Below, in pieces: positions 36,420-46,295 of a stretch of DNA of 64,000 bases (position 1 is the first letter of the stretch; the number at the start of each line of letters is the position of its first letter). Source of the DNA: Thiohalocapsa sp. (GTDB lineage: Bacteria; Pseudomonadota; Gammaproteobacteria; Chromatiales; Chromatiaceae); the NCBI GenBank assembly GCA_021736785.1, contig JAIPFF010000016.1, forward strand, positions 1-64,000, written 5' to 3'. The notes below the pieces were generated by a model. The model was not told the origin of the DNA, did no database searches, and saw only the letters and a list, made by a program, of their open reading frames with translations. Position numbers and translations under genes: made by a program.

Positions 36420-37085
36420 ATGCGCTATGACGCGCTCATTCGACAGACCTGGCGCGACTGCCGCCATCCCGCCTCGGCGCCGGCGTCGACGCCTGCGCAG
36501 CCGGCGCTGATACGGGAGCTGGTGCGCTGCGCCGTACTTGCCCCGTCGAGCCACAATACTCAGTGCTGGCGTTTCGAGCCGCGCGCCGACGGCATCCGCG
36601 TCCGACCCGATCTGTCGCGGCGCTGCCCGGCGGTCGACCCGGATGATCATCATCTATATCTGTCCGTGGGCTGCGCCGTGGAAAACCTGCAGATCGCGGC
36701 GCGAGCGCAGGGACTGGCAGGAGAAGCGACCTTAGAAGCTTGGCCTGCCGCGCCCGCCGACGGCGATTTCGACGGCGCGCGCCGCTCCGAGCGCATGACA
36801 GGCTCGGCAACCGGTCAAGAGACTGCATCGCAACGCGACCTCGGCACCGGGATCGGGACCGGGACCGGCACCCGAGCGGGACCGGATTGCCGCGGCGCGG
36901 ACGGCACCGTCACTTGCTCCCGCGTCGCCCTGACGCCGGACCAGCCCCGGGTAAGCCCGCTCTACCAAGCCATCCCGCGGCGCCAATTGGGCAGCGCGCG
37001 GGCGCATCTCGTCGTGCGATTCGGCCGCGGCCCGGAGATGCCGAGGTCCCTGCGACGCCCGCTCCACGAGGTGATCGACGACTGA
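36420..37085 (+). pseudogene. Acg-type nitroreductase-like gene with internal deletion
   Basis: 221 aa, versus about 320-370 for the Acg FMN-binding family. The N-terminal half is well kept (LVRCAVLAPSSHNTQCWRFEP, RRCPAVDPDDHHLYLSVGCAVENLQIAA). A Thr/Gly repeat insertion follows, then PRVSPLYQAIPRRQ. After IPRRQ the frame jumps directly to a C-terminal motif, VVRFGRGPEMPRSLRRPLHEVIDD, that normally ends these proteins. About 100 or more residues of the middle are therefore missing, in frame, including much of the second nitroreductase half. It might still make a stable fragment, but it is unlikely to be active. Confidence 0.65.
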
Positions 37086-37212
37086 TGGAGCAGCGCGACG
37101 CGGATGGCCGACGCAGGTGCCCGATGCGCAGCCGTGACCGGCAGCGCGGGGCGAGCCGCATCATGGGTCGCGTCGGACTCGACTGTCGTTGGCGCAGGGC
37201 GCGCGTGTGACC

Positions 37213-38070
37213 ATGTGGACCAGGCTCGCAATCGCGGCAGGCAGCGCCTTGGCGGCGGCGGGCGCCGGCACGCTGCGCCGCGGCGCGGCGCGCCGGCGAG
37301 CCGACACGCGGCGTCTGCGCGGGGCACTGGAAGCAGCTCGCGAGCCGTCATCCCCCGAGGGCTTCGACCCCGGCGCGATTCGGGATCTGCCGGCTCCGGT
37401 GCAACGCTACTTTCGCGCCGTACTGCAGCCGGGTCAACGCCCGGTACTCGCAGTCAGCCTTGCGCAAACGGGCCGCTTCAACCTGGCCGAAAGCGGGGAT
37501 CAGTGGAAATCCTTCGACGCGACGCAGAGGATCGTGACGCATCGACCCGGCTTCCTGTGGCAGGCCCGCATTCGCTTTATGCCGGGCATCGCGGTCTTCG
37601 TGCACGACGCCTACATCGCCGGACAGGGCAGCCTGCGCGCGGCACTGCTGGGGCTGATCCCGCTGGTGCGGCTCGGCGGCGCGCCGGAGTTGGCGCAGGC
37701 CGAGCTGATGCGCTTCCTCGCAGAGGCGGTCTGGTACCCGACGGCGCTGCTGCCGGCGCAGGGCGTGCAATGGGAGCCGGTCGATGCCCGGCACGCCAAG
37801 GCGACCCTGCGAGACGGGCAGACGCAGGCCTCGGTGGTGTTCGGTTTCGGCAACGACGGGCTCATCGCCACGGTCCGCGCAGACGCGCGGGCACGCAACG
37901 TCGGCGGGCTCTGGGTGCCGACACCCTGGGAGGGACGCTGGCAGGACTACGTCCTGCGCGACGGTATCCGTGTTCCGCTGCGCGGCGAAGTAGCCTGGAT
38001 TCTGCCGACCGGCTACAGGCCCTATTGGCGCGGGCGCGTGACGCGGATCGACCTCGAGCCCGCGCCGTGA
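37213..38070 (+). CDS. conserved protein of the DUF6544/DUF6920 type
   Basis: 285 aa. A hydrophobic Ala-rich N-terminus is followed by RDLPAPVQRYFRAVL, QTGRFNLAESGDQWKSFDATQ, TRHRPG-like region HRPGFLWQARI, and AELMRFLAEAVWYPTALLP. This pattern recurs in a widespread family of unknown function with a lipocalin-like or beta-rich fold. No catalytic motif is identified. The start is uncertain: ATG 37213 or TTG 37189. It follows the broken Acg gene by about 130 bp. Confidence 0.65.
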   Translation: MWTRLAIAAGSALAAAGAGTLRRGAARRRADTRRLRGALEAAREPSSPEGFDPGAIRDLPAPVQRYFRAVLQPGQRPVLAVSLAQTGRFNLAESGDQWKSFDATQRIVTHRPGFLWQARIRFMPGIAVFVHDAYIAGQGSLRAALLGLIPLVRLGGAPELAQAELMRFLAEAVWYPTALLPAQGVQWEPVDARHAKATLRDGQTQASVVFGFGNDGLIATVRADARARNVGGLWVPTPWEGRWQDYVLRDGIRVPLRGEVAWILPTGYRPYWRGRVTRIDLEPAP

Positions 38071-38192
38071 GCGCGGCGCGTGCGCGCCCGGAACGTGGCG
38101 GTGCTCGGGCGCGCCGAATGCGCGGCCCCACGCTCACCGAGCCCGCGGACCCCCCTCGCGCACGGTCTCGGGACGAGTCGCGCAGCCGCGGG

Positions 38193-39113
38193 TCAGCAGG
38201 ATTTGCAAAGCTCGATTCGGGTCTCGATCGGCAGATCGTCGCGGCGCGCCCACTCCAGCATCGAGCCGTCATAGAGCCGCGCCTTGTCGTTGCCGAGCAC
38301 GGCGTAAGCCGCGAACCAGGTCAGCGCCGCTCGGTTGCCGCTGTGGCAGAAGTGGATTTGCTCGCCTTGCGCCGTCACGTCGCGCGCCTCGAACAAGGAC
38401 TTCAGCGCCCCGGCAGAGCGCAGCTTGCCCGAGCCATCCTCGGCCAGCCAGTCGTAGGGCAGGTTGCGGGCACCGGGGATCGTCCCGGGCCGCTCGGCCT
38501 TATCGCCGGTGTAGACACCGACGAACTCGCCCTCGCTGCGGGCGTCGACCGGCAGCACGCCGGAGTCCACCGCGGCACGAACCTGCTCGGCGCTGGGGAT
38601 CAGCTCCGGGCGCAGTGCCGCCGTGAACGTCGCCGGCGCGCGGGAGGATCCGCCCTGCGCCAGACGGCCGCCGGCCTCGGCGTAGGCCACCAGTCCTCCG
38701 TCGAGCACGCCGAGCGCATCGTGTCCCAGCACCTTGAAGGTCCAGAATACCCGCGCCGCGGCGGCCAGATCACCGGAGCCCCGCCCGGTGGGAACGATGA
38801 CGACGCGGCTGTCGTTGCCGATGCCGGCGCCGCCGATCATCGCTTCCAGACGATCGACCGGCGGCAGCATCGAAGGCAGTTGCCCGCGCCCGCCCTTGGT
38901 GCGCCATTGCTCGTACGGAAGATTGACGGCACCGGGCACGTGGAAGCGCGCGTAGTCCTTCGGGCTTTGTATGTCGACGACGACCACATCGCCCGCGTCC
39001 AGGTTCGACTTGAGCCAGCCGGCGTCGACGACGGGGCCGAAACCGTCCGCGGACACAAGCGCCGTCGCGAGCAGCAGAAACATGCCGAGCAGCGGCCGTA
39101 AGGGTCTGATCAT
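38193..39113 (-). CDS. periplasmic two-domain rhodanese (sulfurtransferase)
   Basis: 306 aa. Signal peptide (PLLGMFLLLATALVSADG), an N-terminal rhodanese domain without an active cysteine (the loop reads IVPTGRGSGD), and a C-terminal domain with the active loop CHSGNRAA, Cys256. One inactive and one active domain is the usual thiosulfate/mercaptopyruvate sulfurtransferase arrangement. The C-terminus ends CKSC, an extra cysteine pair. AAGG precedes the ATG. Confidence 0.87.
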   Translation of the reverse strand: MIRPLRPLLGMFLLLATALVSADGFGPVVDAGWLKSNLDAGDVVVVDIQSPKDYARFHVPGAVNLPYEQWRTKGGRGQLPSMLPPVDRLEAMIGGAGIGNDSRVVIVPTGRGSGDLAAAARVFWTFKVLGHDALGVLDGGLVAYAEAGGRLAQGGSSRAPATFTAALRPELIPSAEQVRAAVDSGVLPVDARSEGEFVGVYTGDKAERPGTIPGARNLPYDWLAEDGSGKLRSAGALKSLFEARDVTAQGEQIHFCHSGNRAALTWFAAYAVLGNDKARLYDGSMLEWARRDDLPIETRIELCKSC

Positions 39114-39281
39114 GGGATACCTTCGGGAGCAGAGTCGAATGGCGACGTGCCGGGGAAAATAGGTGTGCCCGGGCCGCGCTTCAACGAGACCCGTTCCGAA
39201 GGACGCGCAGAACATAACCGAGCAGCCCCCCGGCGCCCGCGGCGACGGCAACCGGGCCGCCGTGCGGAGACAGCGCAAAAT

Positions 39282-39539
39282 TCAGTCGCGCTGATTGTCT
39301 TTTTTCGATTCCGAGCCGCCGAGCCCGGCCGTCATCAGCCGCTGCATCATTTCCATGCCGGCAAGGCTGCTGCTGAGATAGGGCTGGAACAGCTTCAGCG
39401 GATCGTACCCTTCCACACCCTGGTTGATGCGCTCGCGGATATCCTCCATCAGCTGGCGCTGGAACGCATCGACGTCGGGCAACCCCATCAGCTTGCGCAT
39501 CTCGTCGGGCGTGATGTCGATATCGATCTTGATGTTCAT
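39282..39539 (-). CDS. DUF6489-type small conserved protein
   Basis: 85 aa beginning MNIKIDIDITPDEMRKLMGLPDV, then FQRQLMEDIRERI and a C-terminal amphipathic segment. This N-terminal pattern is a small conserved family in proteobacteria resembling phasin-like helical proteins; its function is unknown. AAGGG six bases before the ATG fixes the start. It is upstream of the rhodanese gene on the same strand. Confidence 0.75.
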   Translation of the reverse strand: MNIKIDIDITPDEMRKLMGLPDVDAFQRQLMEDIRERINQGVEGYDPLKLFQPYLSSSLAGMEMMQRLMTAGLGGSESKKDNQRD

Positions 39540-39591
39540 GGCAACCCTTCGAAAGCCTGTTTGCACCGGCGGCGCGCCCGGTGCGGGATGA

Positions 39592-40071
39592 TCAGTGGCG
39601 GCTGGCGCGGGGCGGCAATTCGCGCGGCATGGGCTCTTCGATGACGAGCCCGCGGCGCACGCGCCGCCCGAGCAGCACGCAGGCCCGCTCGAAAGTGCGC
39701 TCTGCCTCGCGGGCGTGCCACTCCCAATCGAGCGGCGCCGCGTTCGCACGTACCGAGAAATGGCCCGCCGTAATCACGCGCCCGATTCGGATTTCCACCG
39801 TCCAGTCATGCCAAACGGCGCCGGCCTCCTCTTCGTCGGCGAATTCCTGCTCGACGAGCCGGATCGCATTGTTGCCGGCATCATCCATGACCACCACCTG
39901 GGAAATCAGGGCGTCTTCGTCGACACAGCTCTCCCATCCCGTGTGGACCGCGCTCGCATTGTCCATCAACGCGTGGACCAGCAGTTCCGGCGTAAGCTTG
40001 AGTTGCAGCGGCATGTCCCAGTCGGGATCGGCGGAGTCGGCATAGGAGCCGGCGGCGATATCATCGGTCAT
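39592..40071 (-). CDS. conserved-looking protein, unknown
   Basis: 159 aa, not recognised. Acidic, soluble, with DWDMPLQLKLTPELLVHALMD, QVVVMDDAGNNAIRLVEQEFADEEEAGAVWHDWTVEIRIGRVI and an Arg-rich end. GC-biased codons and the alternating strand/helix pattern support a real gene. No strong ribosome site is seen at ATG 40071. It is upstream of the DUF6489-type gene. Confidence 0.6.
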   Translation of the reverse strand: MTDDIAAGSYADSADPDWDMPLQLKLTPELLVHALMDNASAVHTGWESCVDEDALISQVVVMDDAGNNAIRLVEQEFADEEEAGAVWHDWTVEIRIGRVITAGHFSVRANAAPLDWEWHAREAERTFERACVLLGRRVRRGLVIEEPMPRELPPRASRH

Positions 40072-40249
40072 GGTGGGTGAACCGGCCTCGTGTGTTGCAA
40101 TAGAGCGTCCTGCCGCGCAGCCGTCCCGCGGCACCTTGCCGGGAGCGCGCCGGAGCAGCGCGTGCCGGCGTCGGCGCGGCAACGAACCGTTCGCCCCGGC
40201 ACGCGGCCATGCGCGGCGCGTACCGATACTTTAACTCCGAGGAGCAGTG

Positions 40250-40573
40250 ATGTCTGTGTTGTTGGAGCTCAGCATCTTTCCGGTCGACCGCGGGGAGGCG
40301 CTGAGCGCCTATGTGGCACCGGTGGTCGAGATGATCGCGGCCAGCGGTCACCCGTATCAACTCACCGCGATGGGCACGCTGGTGGAGACCGCCGAGATCG
40401 AGGAGGCAACGGCGCTGATCGCCGAGGCCCATCGTCTTCTGGCACAAGCGGGCTGCCGGCGTGTCTATGCCACCGCCAAGCTCGACAGCCGCGACGGTCC
40501 GCCGGGACGACTGCAGGCAAAGACCCGCAGCGTCGAGCAGCGCCTGAAAGGCGCCGCCGGCACATCGGACTAA
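40250..40573 (+). CDS. thiamine-binding protein of the MTH1187/YqgV (UPF0045) family
   Basis: 107 aa with the ferredoxin-like family pattern: LLELSIFPVDRGEALSAYVAPVVEMIAASGHPYQLTAMGTLVE, then EATALIAEAHRLL and RVYATAKLDSRDG. Homologues bind thiamine or related ligands. GAGGAG lies just before the ATG at 40250, which is preferred over the adjacent GTG 40247. No thiamine riboswitch is recognisable upstream. Confidence 0.85.
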   Translation: MSVLLELSIFPVDRGEALSAYVAPVVEMIAASGHPYQLTAMGTLVETAEIEEATALIAEAHRLLAQAGCRRVYATAKLDSRDGPPGRLQAKTRSVEQRLKGAAGTSD

Positions 40574-40660
40574 GCGCACGCCGGATGGCGCATCCGCGCG
40601 GTATATGGCCGGACCGCGTGCCGGCATCCCCAACGGACGCTCAGCGTCGAGGACAGACTT

Positions 40661-41494
40661 ATGAAGGTTGCGGTCTTTAGCGATGTACAAGCCAATCTGC
40701 CGGCCATGGAGGCGGCGATCGAAGACATCGAATCCTGGGCGCCCGATCTGGTGATCATGGCCGGCGATTTGGTCAATCGCGGGCCGGACAGTCTCGGCTG
40801 CCTGCAACTTTTCGACGACAAACGGCGTACGCAGGGCTGGCTGCCGATCAACGGCAACCACGAGCACTGGGTGCTGCGCTGCGGCATCGAGGCACCGGAA
40901 TCGGACGCGGACCGGGAGATTCGTCGATTCACCGACTGGGCCTGGCACCAGGTCGCGGAGCATGCGGATCTGATGCGGGACTGGCCCGATCATCTTTGCT
41001 TCCATCCTCCGGGGGCCGACGCGTGGGTGCACGTCACCCATGGCACCATGGCCGGTAATCGCGACGGCATCACCCCGGGCACCACGGACGCCTCGCTCGA
41101 GGGAAAGCTGCCGGAAGGCGTGGCGCTGTTCATCGCCGGGCATACGCACCGTGTGCATCAACGCCGGACTCAAGACATGGACGTGGTCAACGTCGGCTCG
41201 GTGGGCTCGCCCTTCGACGGCGATCCGCGCGGCAGCTATGGGCGATTCACCTGGCGCGACGGGCGCTGGCGGACCGAGATCGTGCGGGTGGCTTACGACC
41301 GGGACCGGGCCGCCAGGGATTTCGAGGATTCGGGCTTCCTCGACGAGGGCGGACCGCTGGCGCGGCTGATCTATTTGGAATGGCAGCGGGCGCAGTTGCT
41401 GATCGGCGGCTGGCGCGAAGGGTATCAGCAGGCCGTGCTGAACGGGGAGATCACACTGCAGGCGTCGGTGGATCGCTATCTGTCGACACTGTGA
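40661..41494 (+). CDS. calcineurin-like metallophosphoesterase
   Basis: 277 aa. Metal motifs: SDVQAN (residues 7-12), GDLVNRG, NGNHEHW, VHVTHG and GHTHR. The first motif has Gln where most relatives have His (DxH). This substitution occurs in a subgroup and may change metal preference. The substrate is unknown; the family includes protein phosphatases, Ap4A hydrolases and phosphodiesterases. It stands as a single gene downstream of the thiamine-binding protein gene. Confidence 0.85.
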   Translation: MKVAVFSDVQANLPAMEAAIEDIESWAPDLVIMAGDLVNRGPDSLGCLQLFDDKRRTQGWLPINGNHEHWVLRCGIEAPESDADREIRRFTDWAWHQVAEHADLMRDWPDHLCFHPPGADAWVHVTHGTMAGNRDGITPGTTDASLEGKLPEGVALFIAGHTHRVHQRRTQDMDVVNVGSVGSPFDGDPRGSYGRFTWRDGRWRTEIVRVAYDRDRAARDFEDSGFLDEGGPLARLIYLEWQRAQLLIGGWREGYQQAVLNGEITLQASVDRYLSTL

Positions 41495-41622
41495 TGCCGC
41501 GTTGCCGAGGAGGCCGCGGCGCCGCGGGCCCGTCCACGACGCGCGCTGTTCGCGGTCCTCGGCCGAGCCCTGCCGAACCCTCCCGCCGACCGATCCGATC
41601 GACGCCGCCCTTCGCCCCGGGA

Positions 41623-41817
41623 TCAGTCATCGCGGCCGCCGCGCGGCAGCACGTCGAGGTCGCGGGCGGCGACGGCCATCAGGCAAGAGCCGGTCACCAG
41701 GCCCCAGAGGACCAACATGATCCATGGCTCTTGGGCCAGCGCGCGGGCCCCGTAGATGGAGGCGGTCAAGAGCGCGAACGAGGCAGCGAGGGTCGTACCG
41801 ATGAAAACAGGCAACAT
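41623..41817 (-). CDS. small two-helix membrane protein
   Basis: 64 aa. Two hydrophobic segments (LPVFIGTTLAASFALLTASIYGA and IMLVLWGLVTGSCLMAVAA) are joined by a short loop, with a charged tail RDLDVLPRGGRDD. Codon third positions are strongly GC-biased, supporting a real gene; AAGG precedes ATG 41817. No family recognised. A perfect inverted repeat lies in its promoter region. Confidence 0.65.
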   Translation of the reverse strand: MLPVFIGTTLAASFALLTASIYGARALAQEPWIMLVLWGLVTGSCLMAVAARDLDVLPRGGRDD

Positions 41818-41843
41818 AACTGTACCTTCCATACAACAAGTGT

Positions 41844-41872
41844 TGCCTGAATATTAGTCATGGCTAATATAA
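41844..41872 (-). promoter_or_regulatory. promoter candidate with overlapping operator-like repeat
   Basis: On the minus strand TTGCGC is followed after 17 bp by TAATAT, about 30 bp before the small membrane-protein start. The inverted repeat ATATTAG-N6-CTAATAT (41851-41870) fills the spacer and overlaps the -10 box, the placement expected of a repressor site. The regulator is unknown. Confidence 0.45.
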
Positions 41873-42260
41873 AGCGCAAGCCAGAAAGACCCGAAATGCG
41901 CGAACGGTTACAATTTTTTTCTTTTTTGCACAGACCGTTACGTTTCGATACATTCTCCGCCCCGTATCCTGGGCGTTTTCCGACCACAGGATAACCGCCC
42001 GGACCCGACAGAAGCGTATTTACAACAGAACGTCAATTCCGGCCGATGTCGTCGTCGCCGCTCGGTCAGACAGCGGTCGATAGGGCGGTCGCATCTCGCG
42101 CCGGGCCCGGCGCCAGCCGCCCTCCCGGCCAGCCGCCCACCAAGCCGGTGGCCGCTACCGCCGCCGCGCCTGCACCGGCAGCAACCGCGACCCGCGGCAG
42201 GCACCAACCGGCGCTGCCCGATTGACATCGCGCCGCACAGACACAACGATCTTGGCGAGT

Positions 42261-42277
42261 CCACAAATCGCTTGTGG
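42261..42277. other. hairpin upstream of cfa
   Basis: CCACAA (42261-42266), loop ATCGC, TTGTGG (42272-42277). Outer arms AACGAT (42245-42250) and ATCGTT (42280-42285) are also complementary. It lies about 70 bp before the cfa start, so it is probably in the mRNA leader. Confidence 0.45.
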
Positions 42278-42345
42278 TAATCGTTCTTAGCCGTCGAGAC
42301 CAGATGCTCGACGACCCCGTAGTTGCCGAATCGGAGGAGCCGCCG

Positions 42346-43551
42346 ATGGTCACCGACACGCATGCTGCAGCCAAGATCGAAGAGGGGCAGTTCGCCGCGC
42401 AGACGCCGCGTGCCAAACGCCAGGCACCGCGCATCCTCGCGCAGCTGATCGAGCCGGCGGATGTGCGCCTGGACAGCGACGCGCGCCCTTGGGACATCCG
42501 CGTACTTGACGATAGCCTCTACGACCGGGTGATCCGCGACGGCTCGCTCGGACTCGGCGAAGCCTACATGGACGGGGCGTGGGACAGCGAGCAATTGGAC
42601 GAGACCTTTACACGCCTGCTGCGTGCCGATCTGGACCAGGCACTGCATGGCGTGGCGCGACTGCGCTTCGCGCTGGCCTGGCTGCAGGAGCATCTGCTCA
42701 ACCGTCAGTCCAAGGCGCGCGCCTTCCGGGTCGGCGAGCAGCACTACGACATCGGCAACGACGTCTACGAGGCAATGCTCGACCCCGGCATGAGCTACAG
42801 CTGCGGCTACTGGGCCGATGCCCGGGATCTGGATCAGGCCCAGCAGGCGAAGCTGGCGCTGACCTGCCGCAAGCTGGACTTGACGCCGGGCCAGCGCCTG
42901 ATCGACATCGGCTGCGGCTGGGGCAGCATCAGCCGCTACGCGGCCGAGCACCACGGCGTCGACGTGCTGGGCATCACCGTCTCGCGCGAGCAGCAGCGCC
43001 TTGCGCAGCAGCGCTGCGCGGGGCTGCCGGTGGAAATTCGCCTGTGCGACTATCGGGACTTGGAAGACGGGCATAGCGGCGAGGCAGACCGAATCGTATC
43101 CATCGGCATGTTCGAGCATGTCGGCGTCAAGAATTACGGTGAGTACTTCCGGGTCGCCAGCCGACTGCTGCGCGACGACGGTCTGTTCCTCTTGCATACC
43201 ATCGGCAACACCCGCACTGTCCCCACATCCGACGCCTGGATCGACAAGTACATCTTCCCGAACGGCAAGATACCGTCGGCGCGGGAGATCACCGCCGCCA
43301 TCGAGCCGTACTTCGTGCTCGAGGACTGGCACAATTTCGGTCTGGATTACGACCGTACATTGATGGCCTGGTGGCACAATTTCGATCGCGCCTGGCCGAT
43401 GCTGCGCGGGCGCTACGACGAGCGCTTCTATCGCATGTGGAAATATTATCTCCACTGCACGGCGGCATTTTTTCGGGCGCGCCAAGGCCAGCTCTGGCAA
43501 CTCGTACTGAGCAAACGCCCGCGTAACCGCCCGTACCGGTCGGTGCGCTGA
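42346..43551 (+). CDS. cfa: cyclopropane-fatty-acyl-phospholipid synthase
   Basis: 401 aa. Methylates unsaturated acyl chains of membrane phospholipids with SAM. The N-terminal domain has GSLGLGEAYMDGAWDSEQLD. The methyltransferase domain has QHYDIGNDVYEAMLDPGMSYSCGYW, the SAM site LIDIGCGWGS, MFEHVGVKNY and WHNFGLDYDRTL. These are full-length CFA synthase landmarks. GGAGGAG six to seven bases before ATG 42346 decides the start. Confidence 0.94.
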   Translation: MVTDTHAAAKIEEGQFAAQTPRAKRQAPRILAQLIEPADVRLDSDARPWDIRVLDDSLYDRVIRDGSLGLGEAYMDGAWDSEQLDETFTRLLRADLDQALHGVARLRFALAWLQEHLLNRQSKARAFRVGEQHYDIGNDVYEAMLDPGMSYSCGYWADARDLDQAQQAKLALTCRKLDLTPGQRLIDIGCGWGSISRYAAEHHGVDVLGITVSREQQRLAQQRCAGLPVEIRLCDYRDLEDGHSGEADRIVSIGMFEHVGVKNYGEYFRVASRLLRDDGLFLLHTIGNTRTVPTSDAWIDKYIFPNGKIPSAREITAAIEPYFVLEDWHNFGLDYDRTLMAWWHNFDRAWPMLRGRYDERFYRMWKYYLHCTAAFFRARQGQLWQLVLSKRPRNRPYRSVR

Positions 43552-43586
43552 CACCCGTCCCCATCCCTTGACGACGACGCCTCACG

Positions 43587-44462
43587 ATGACTGATCAGCC
43601 CGACCGCCTGCACCGCTTCGTTTTCGAGCAGTTCGGCGTGCGCGGAGAATTGCTGCAGATGGACGCATCCTTCCGCGCCATCCTCGAGCGCCACGCCTAT
43701 CCCGGACCGGTGCAGCGCCCCCTGGGCGAGGCACTGGCCGCCGCCCTGTTGCTGACGGCGACGCTGAAGTTCGAGGGCTCTTTGATCCTGCAAGCCCAAG
43801 GCGACGGCCCGATCCGGACGCTGGTGGCGCAGGCCACCAACAACCGCACCGTGCGCGGGCTCGCGCGCTGGGAGGGCGAGGTCCCCCACGGCGATCTGGC
43901 GAGCCAGTTCGGCCCCGGACGGCTGGTGCTGACCCTCGACCCGAGCCGTGGCGAGCGCTACCAGGGCATCGTACCGCTGGAAGGCGGCGGGCTCGGCGAG
44001 GCCATCGAAACCTACTTCGGCCACTCGGAACAGTTGCCGACCCGCCTCTGGCTGGCGGTCGGCGGCGGGCGCGCCGCGGGCCTGATGCTGCAGCGGATTC
44101 CGGGGGACAGCCCGGATGACGACGGATGGAACCGCACCACGATGCTTGCCGACACGGTCGAAGAGCCGGAACTGCTCGAGCTGCCCGCGCGTGACCTGCT
44201 GTACCGGCTCTTCCACGAGGAAGACGTCCGGCTGTTCGAGCCCGAGCCCGTTGCCTTTCGCTGCGACTGCTCGCGCGGGCGGATCGCCGAGACGCTGCGC
44301 GCCATCGGTCGCGACGAGGTGGACGACATCATCCATGAACAAGGCAGCGTCGACGTGACCTGCGAATTCTGCAACCGCGACTATTCGTTCGATGCCATCG
44401 ACGCGCGCGAGCTGTTCTCGGACACCGTCGTGCCGGCGCAGGGCAGTCAACTGCAGCACTGA
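43587..44462 (+). CDS. hslO: redox-regulated chaperone Hsp33
   Basis: 291 aa, full length. The N-terminal domain begins RFVFEQFGVRGELLQMDASFRAIL; the C-terminal zinc switch has CDC and CEFC, the four cysteines that release zinc and activate holdase function on oxidation. Intermediate landmarks: EALAAALLLTATLKFEGSL and LVLTLDP. It is separated from cfa by only 35 bp, so both may be in one stress-related transcript. Confidence 0.95.
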   Translation: MTDQPDRLHRFVFEQFGVRGELLQMDASFRAILERHAYPGPVQRPLGEALAAALLLTATLKFEGSLILQAQGDGPIRTLVAQATNNRTVRGLARWEGEVPHGDLASQFGPGRLVLTLDPSRGERYQGIVPLEGGGLGEAIETYFGHSEQLPTRLWLAVGGGRAAGLMLQRIPGDSPDDDGWNRTTMLADTVEEPELLELPARDLLYRLFHEEDVRLFEPEPVAFRCDCSRGRIAETLRAIGRDEVDDIIHEQGSVDVTCEFCNRDYSFDAIDARELFSDTVVPAQGSQLQH

Positions 44463-44608
44463 GTGTCCCGACGCCCGAGCACCGGCACAGCATCGCACGG
44501 CACGAGGCGTGGCCGACCCTCGGCGACAGGGAATGCGCGGCGCGGGATGCCCCCGAAGACGGCGTCTGCGCTAACATGGGCTTTTCCGATCTCGAAGCGC
44601 CGATACCC

Positions 44609-45555
<947 letters not shown>

Positions 45556-45584
45556 CTGCGGCCGGGCCGCCGGAGGGCGACGGA

Positions 45585-46295
45585 TTGGATCAGCTGGCGC
45601 TCGCTCTGAAGCTGCCCGAGCCGTGCGGCTTCCAGTCGTTCGTCGCCGACGGCAACGGCGAGACGCGCGTCGCCGTCGAGCGCTGGGCCGAAGGCGACGG
45701 CGAACGATATGTCTATATCCACGGCGCCGCCGGCACGGGGAAGACCCACCTGCTTCAGGCCGCCTGCGGGCGCTCGGCCGAGCGCGGCGGCGCGGTCGCA
45801 TACTTGCCGCTTGGCGCACCCGGCATCACCCCCGATATCCTGGAGCGGCTCGAGCAGCGCGACGCGGTGGCCGTGGACGCGGTGGAGCACATCGCGGCCG
45901 ATACGGTTTGGGAAGAAGCACTATTCGCCTTCTACAACCGGCTGCAGGAGGCAGGTACCCGGCTTTTGGTCGCAGGCCGCACGCCGCCCAAGTCGCTCGG
46001 CTTGCGCCTTGCCGATCTCGCCTCCCGCCTCAGCGCCGGCGCCGCCTATGCGCTGCTGCCGCTCGACGATGCGGGGGCGGCCAAATTGTTGACCGCGGCC
46101 GCGAGGCAGCGCGGCCTGAAGCTGGACGACGCGGCGATCGCCTACATCCTCAGCCGCTGCCCGCGGGAGCCGGCGTCGCTGCTGAAACTGGTCGAGCAGA
46201 TAGACCGCCGATCGCTGCAGCATCGGCGAGCCGTGACCGTTCGCTTCATCGGCGAGCTGCTGAGCGAGCGCGAGCAGCGCGAGGCCGGAGCATGA
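45585..46295 (+). CDS. hda: DnaA regulatory inactivator Hda
   Basis: 236-aa AAA+ protein that, with the beta clamp, promotes hydrolysis of DnaA-bound ATP after initiation. The clamp-binding N-terminus is DQLALALKLPEP, then FQSFV, Walker A GAAGTGKTHLL, the Walker B region VAVDAVEHIA and LADLASRLSAGAAYALLPL. A TTG start at 45585 is chosen: GGAGG lies eight bases upstream and the clamp motif follows directly, as in Hda. A longer ATG frame at 45501 would overlap wrbA. Confidence 0.9.
   Translation: MDQLALALKLPEPCGFQSFVADGNGETRVAVERWAEGDGERYVYIHGAAGTGKTHLLQAACGRSAERGGAVAYLPLGAPGITPDILERLEQRDAVAVDAVEHIAADTVWEEALFAFYNRLQEAGTRLLVAGRTPPKSLGLRLADLASRLSAGAAYALLPLDDAGAAKLLTAAARQRGLKLDDAAIAYILSRCPREPASLLKLVEQIDRRSLQHRRAVTVRFIGELLSEREQREAGA

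Larger units (their letters stand above)
41818..42345. other. AT-rich spacer between small membrane gene and cfa
   Basis: 528 bp, the lowest-GC stretch of this part of the window, including a 20-bp T-rich tract at 41911-41928 (A-rich on the minus strand, UP-element-like). It holds a 20-bp inverted repeat and a candidate promoter for the minus-strand small gene, and a hairpin near the cfa start. No other gene is supported. Confidence 0.6.

Noticed and set aside
37104-39101. 665-codon plus-strand frame across the DUF6544-type and rhodanese genes
   Set aside because: It crosses two genes on different strands with clear domains and shows an Arg-rich shadow composition.
40072-40249. TPP riboswitch before the thiamine-binding protein gene
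   Set aside because: The conserved CUGAGA-type core could not be found.
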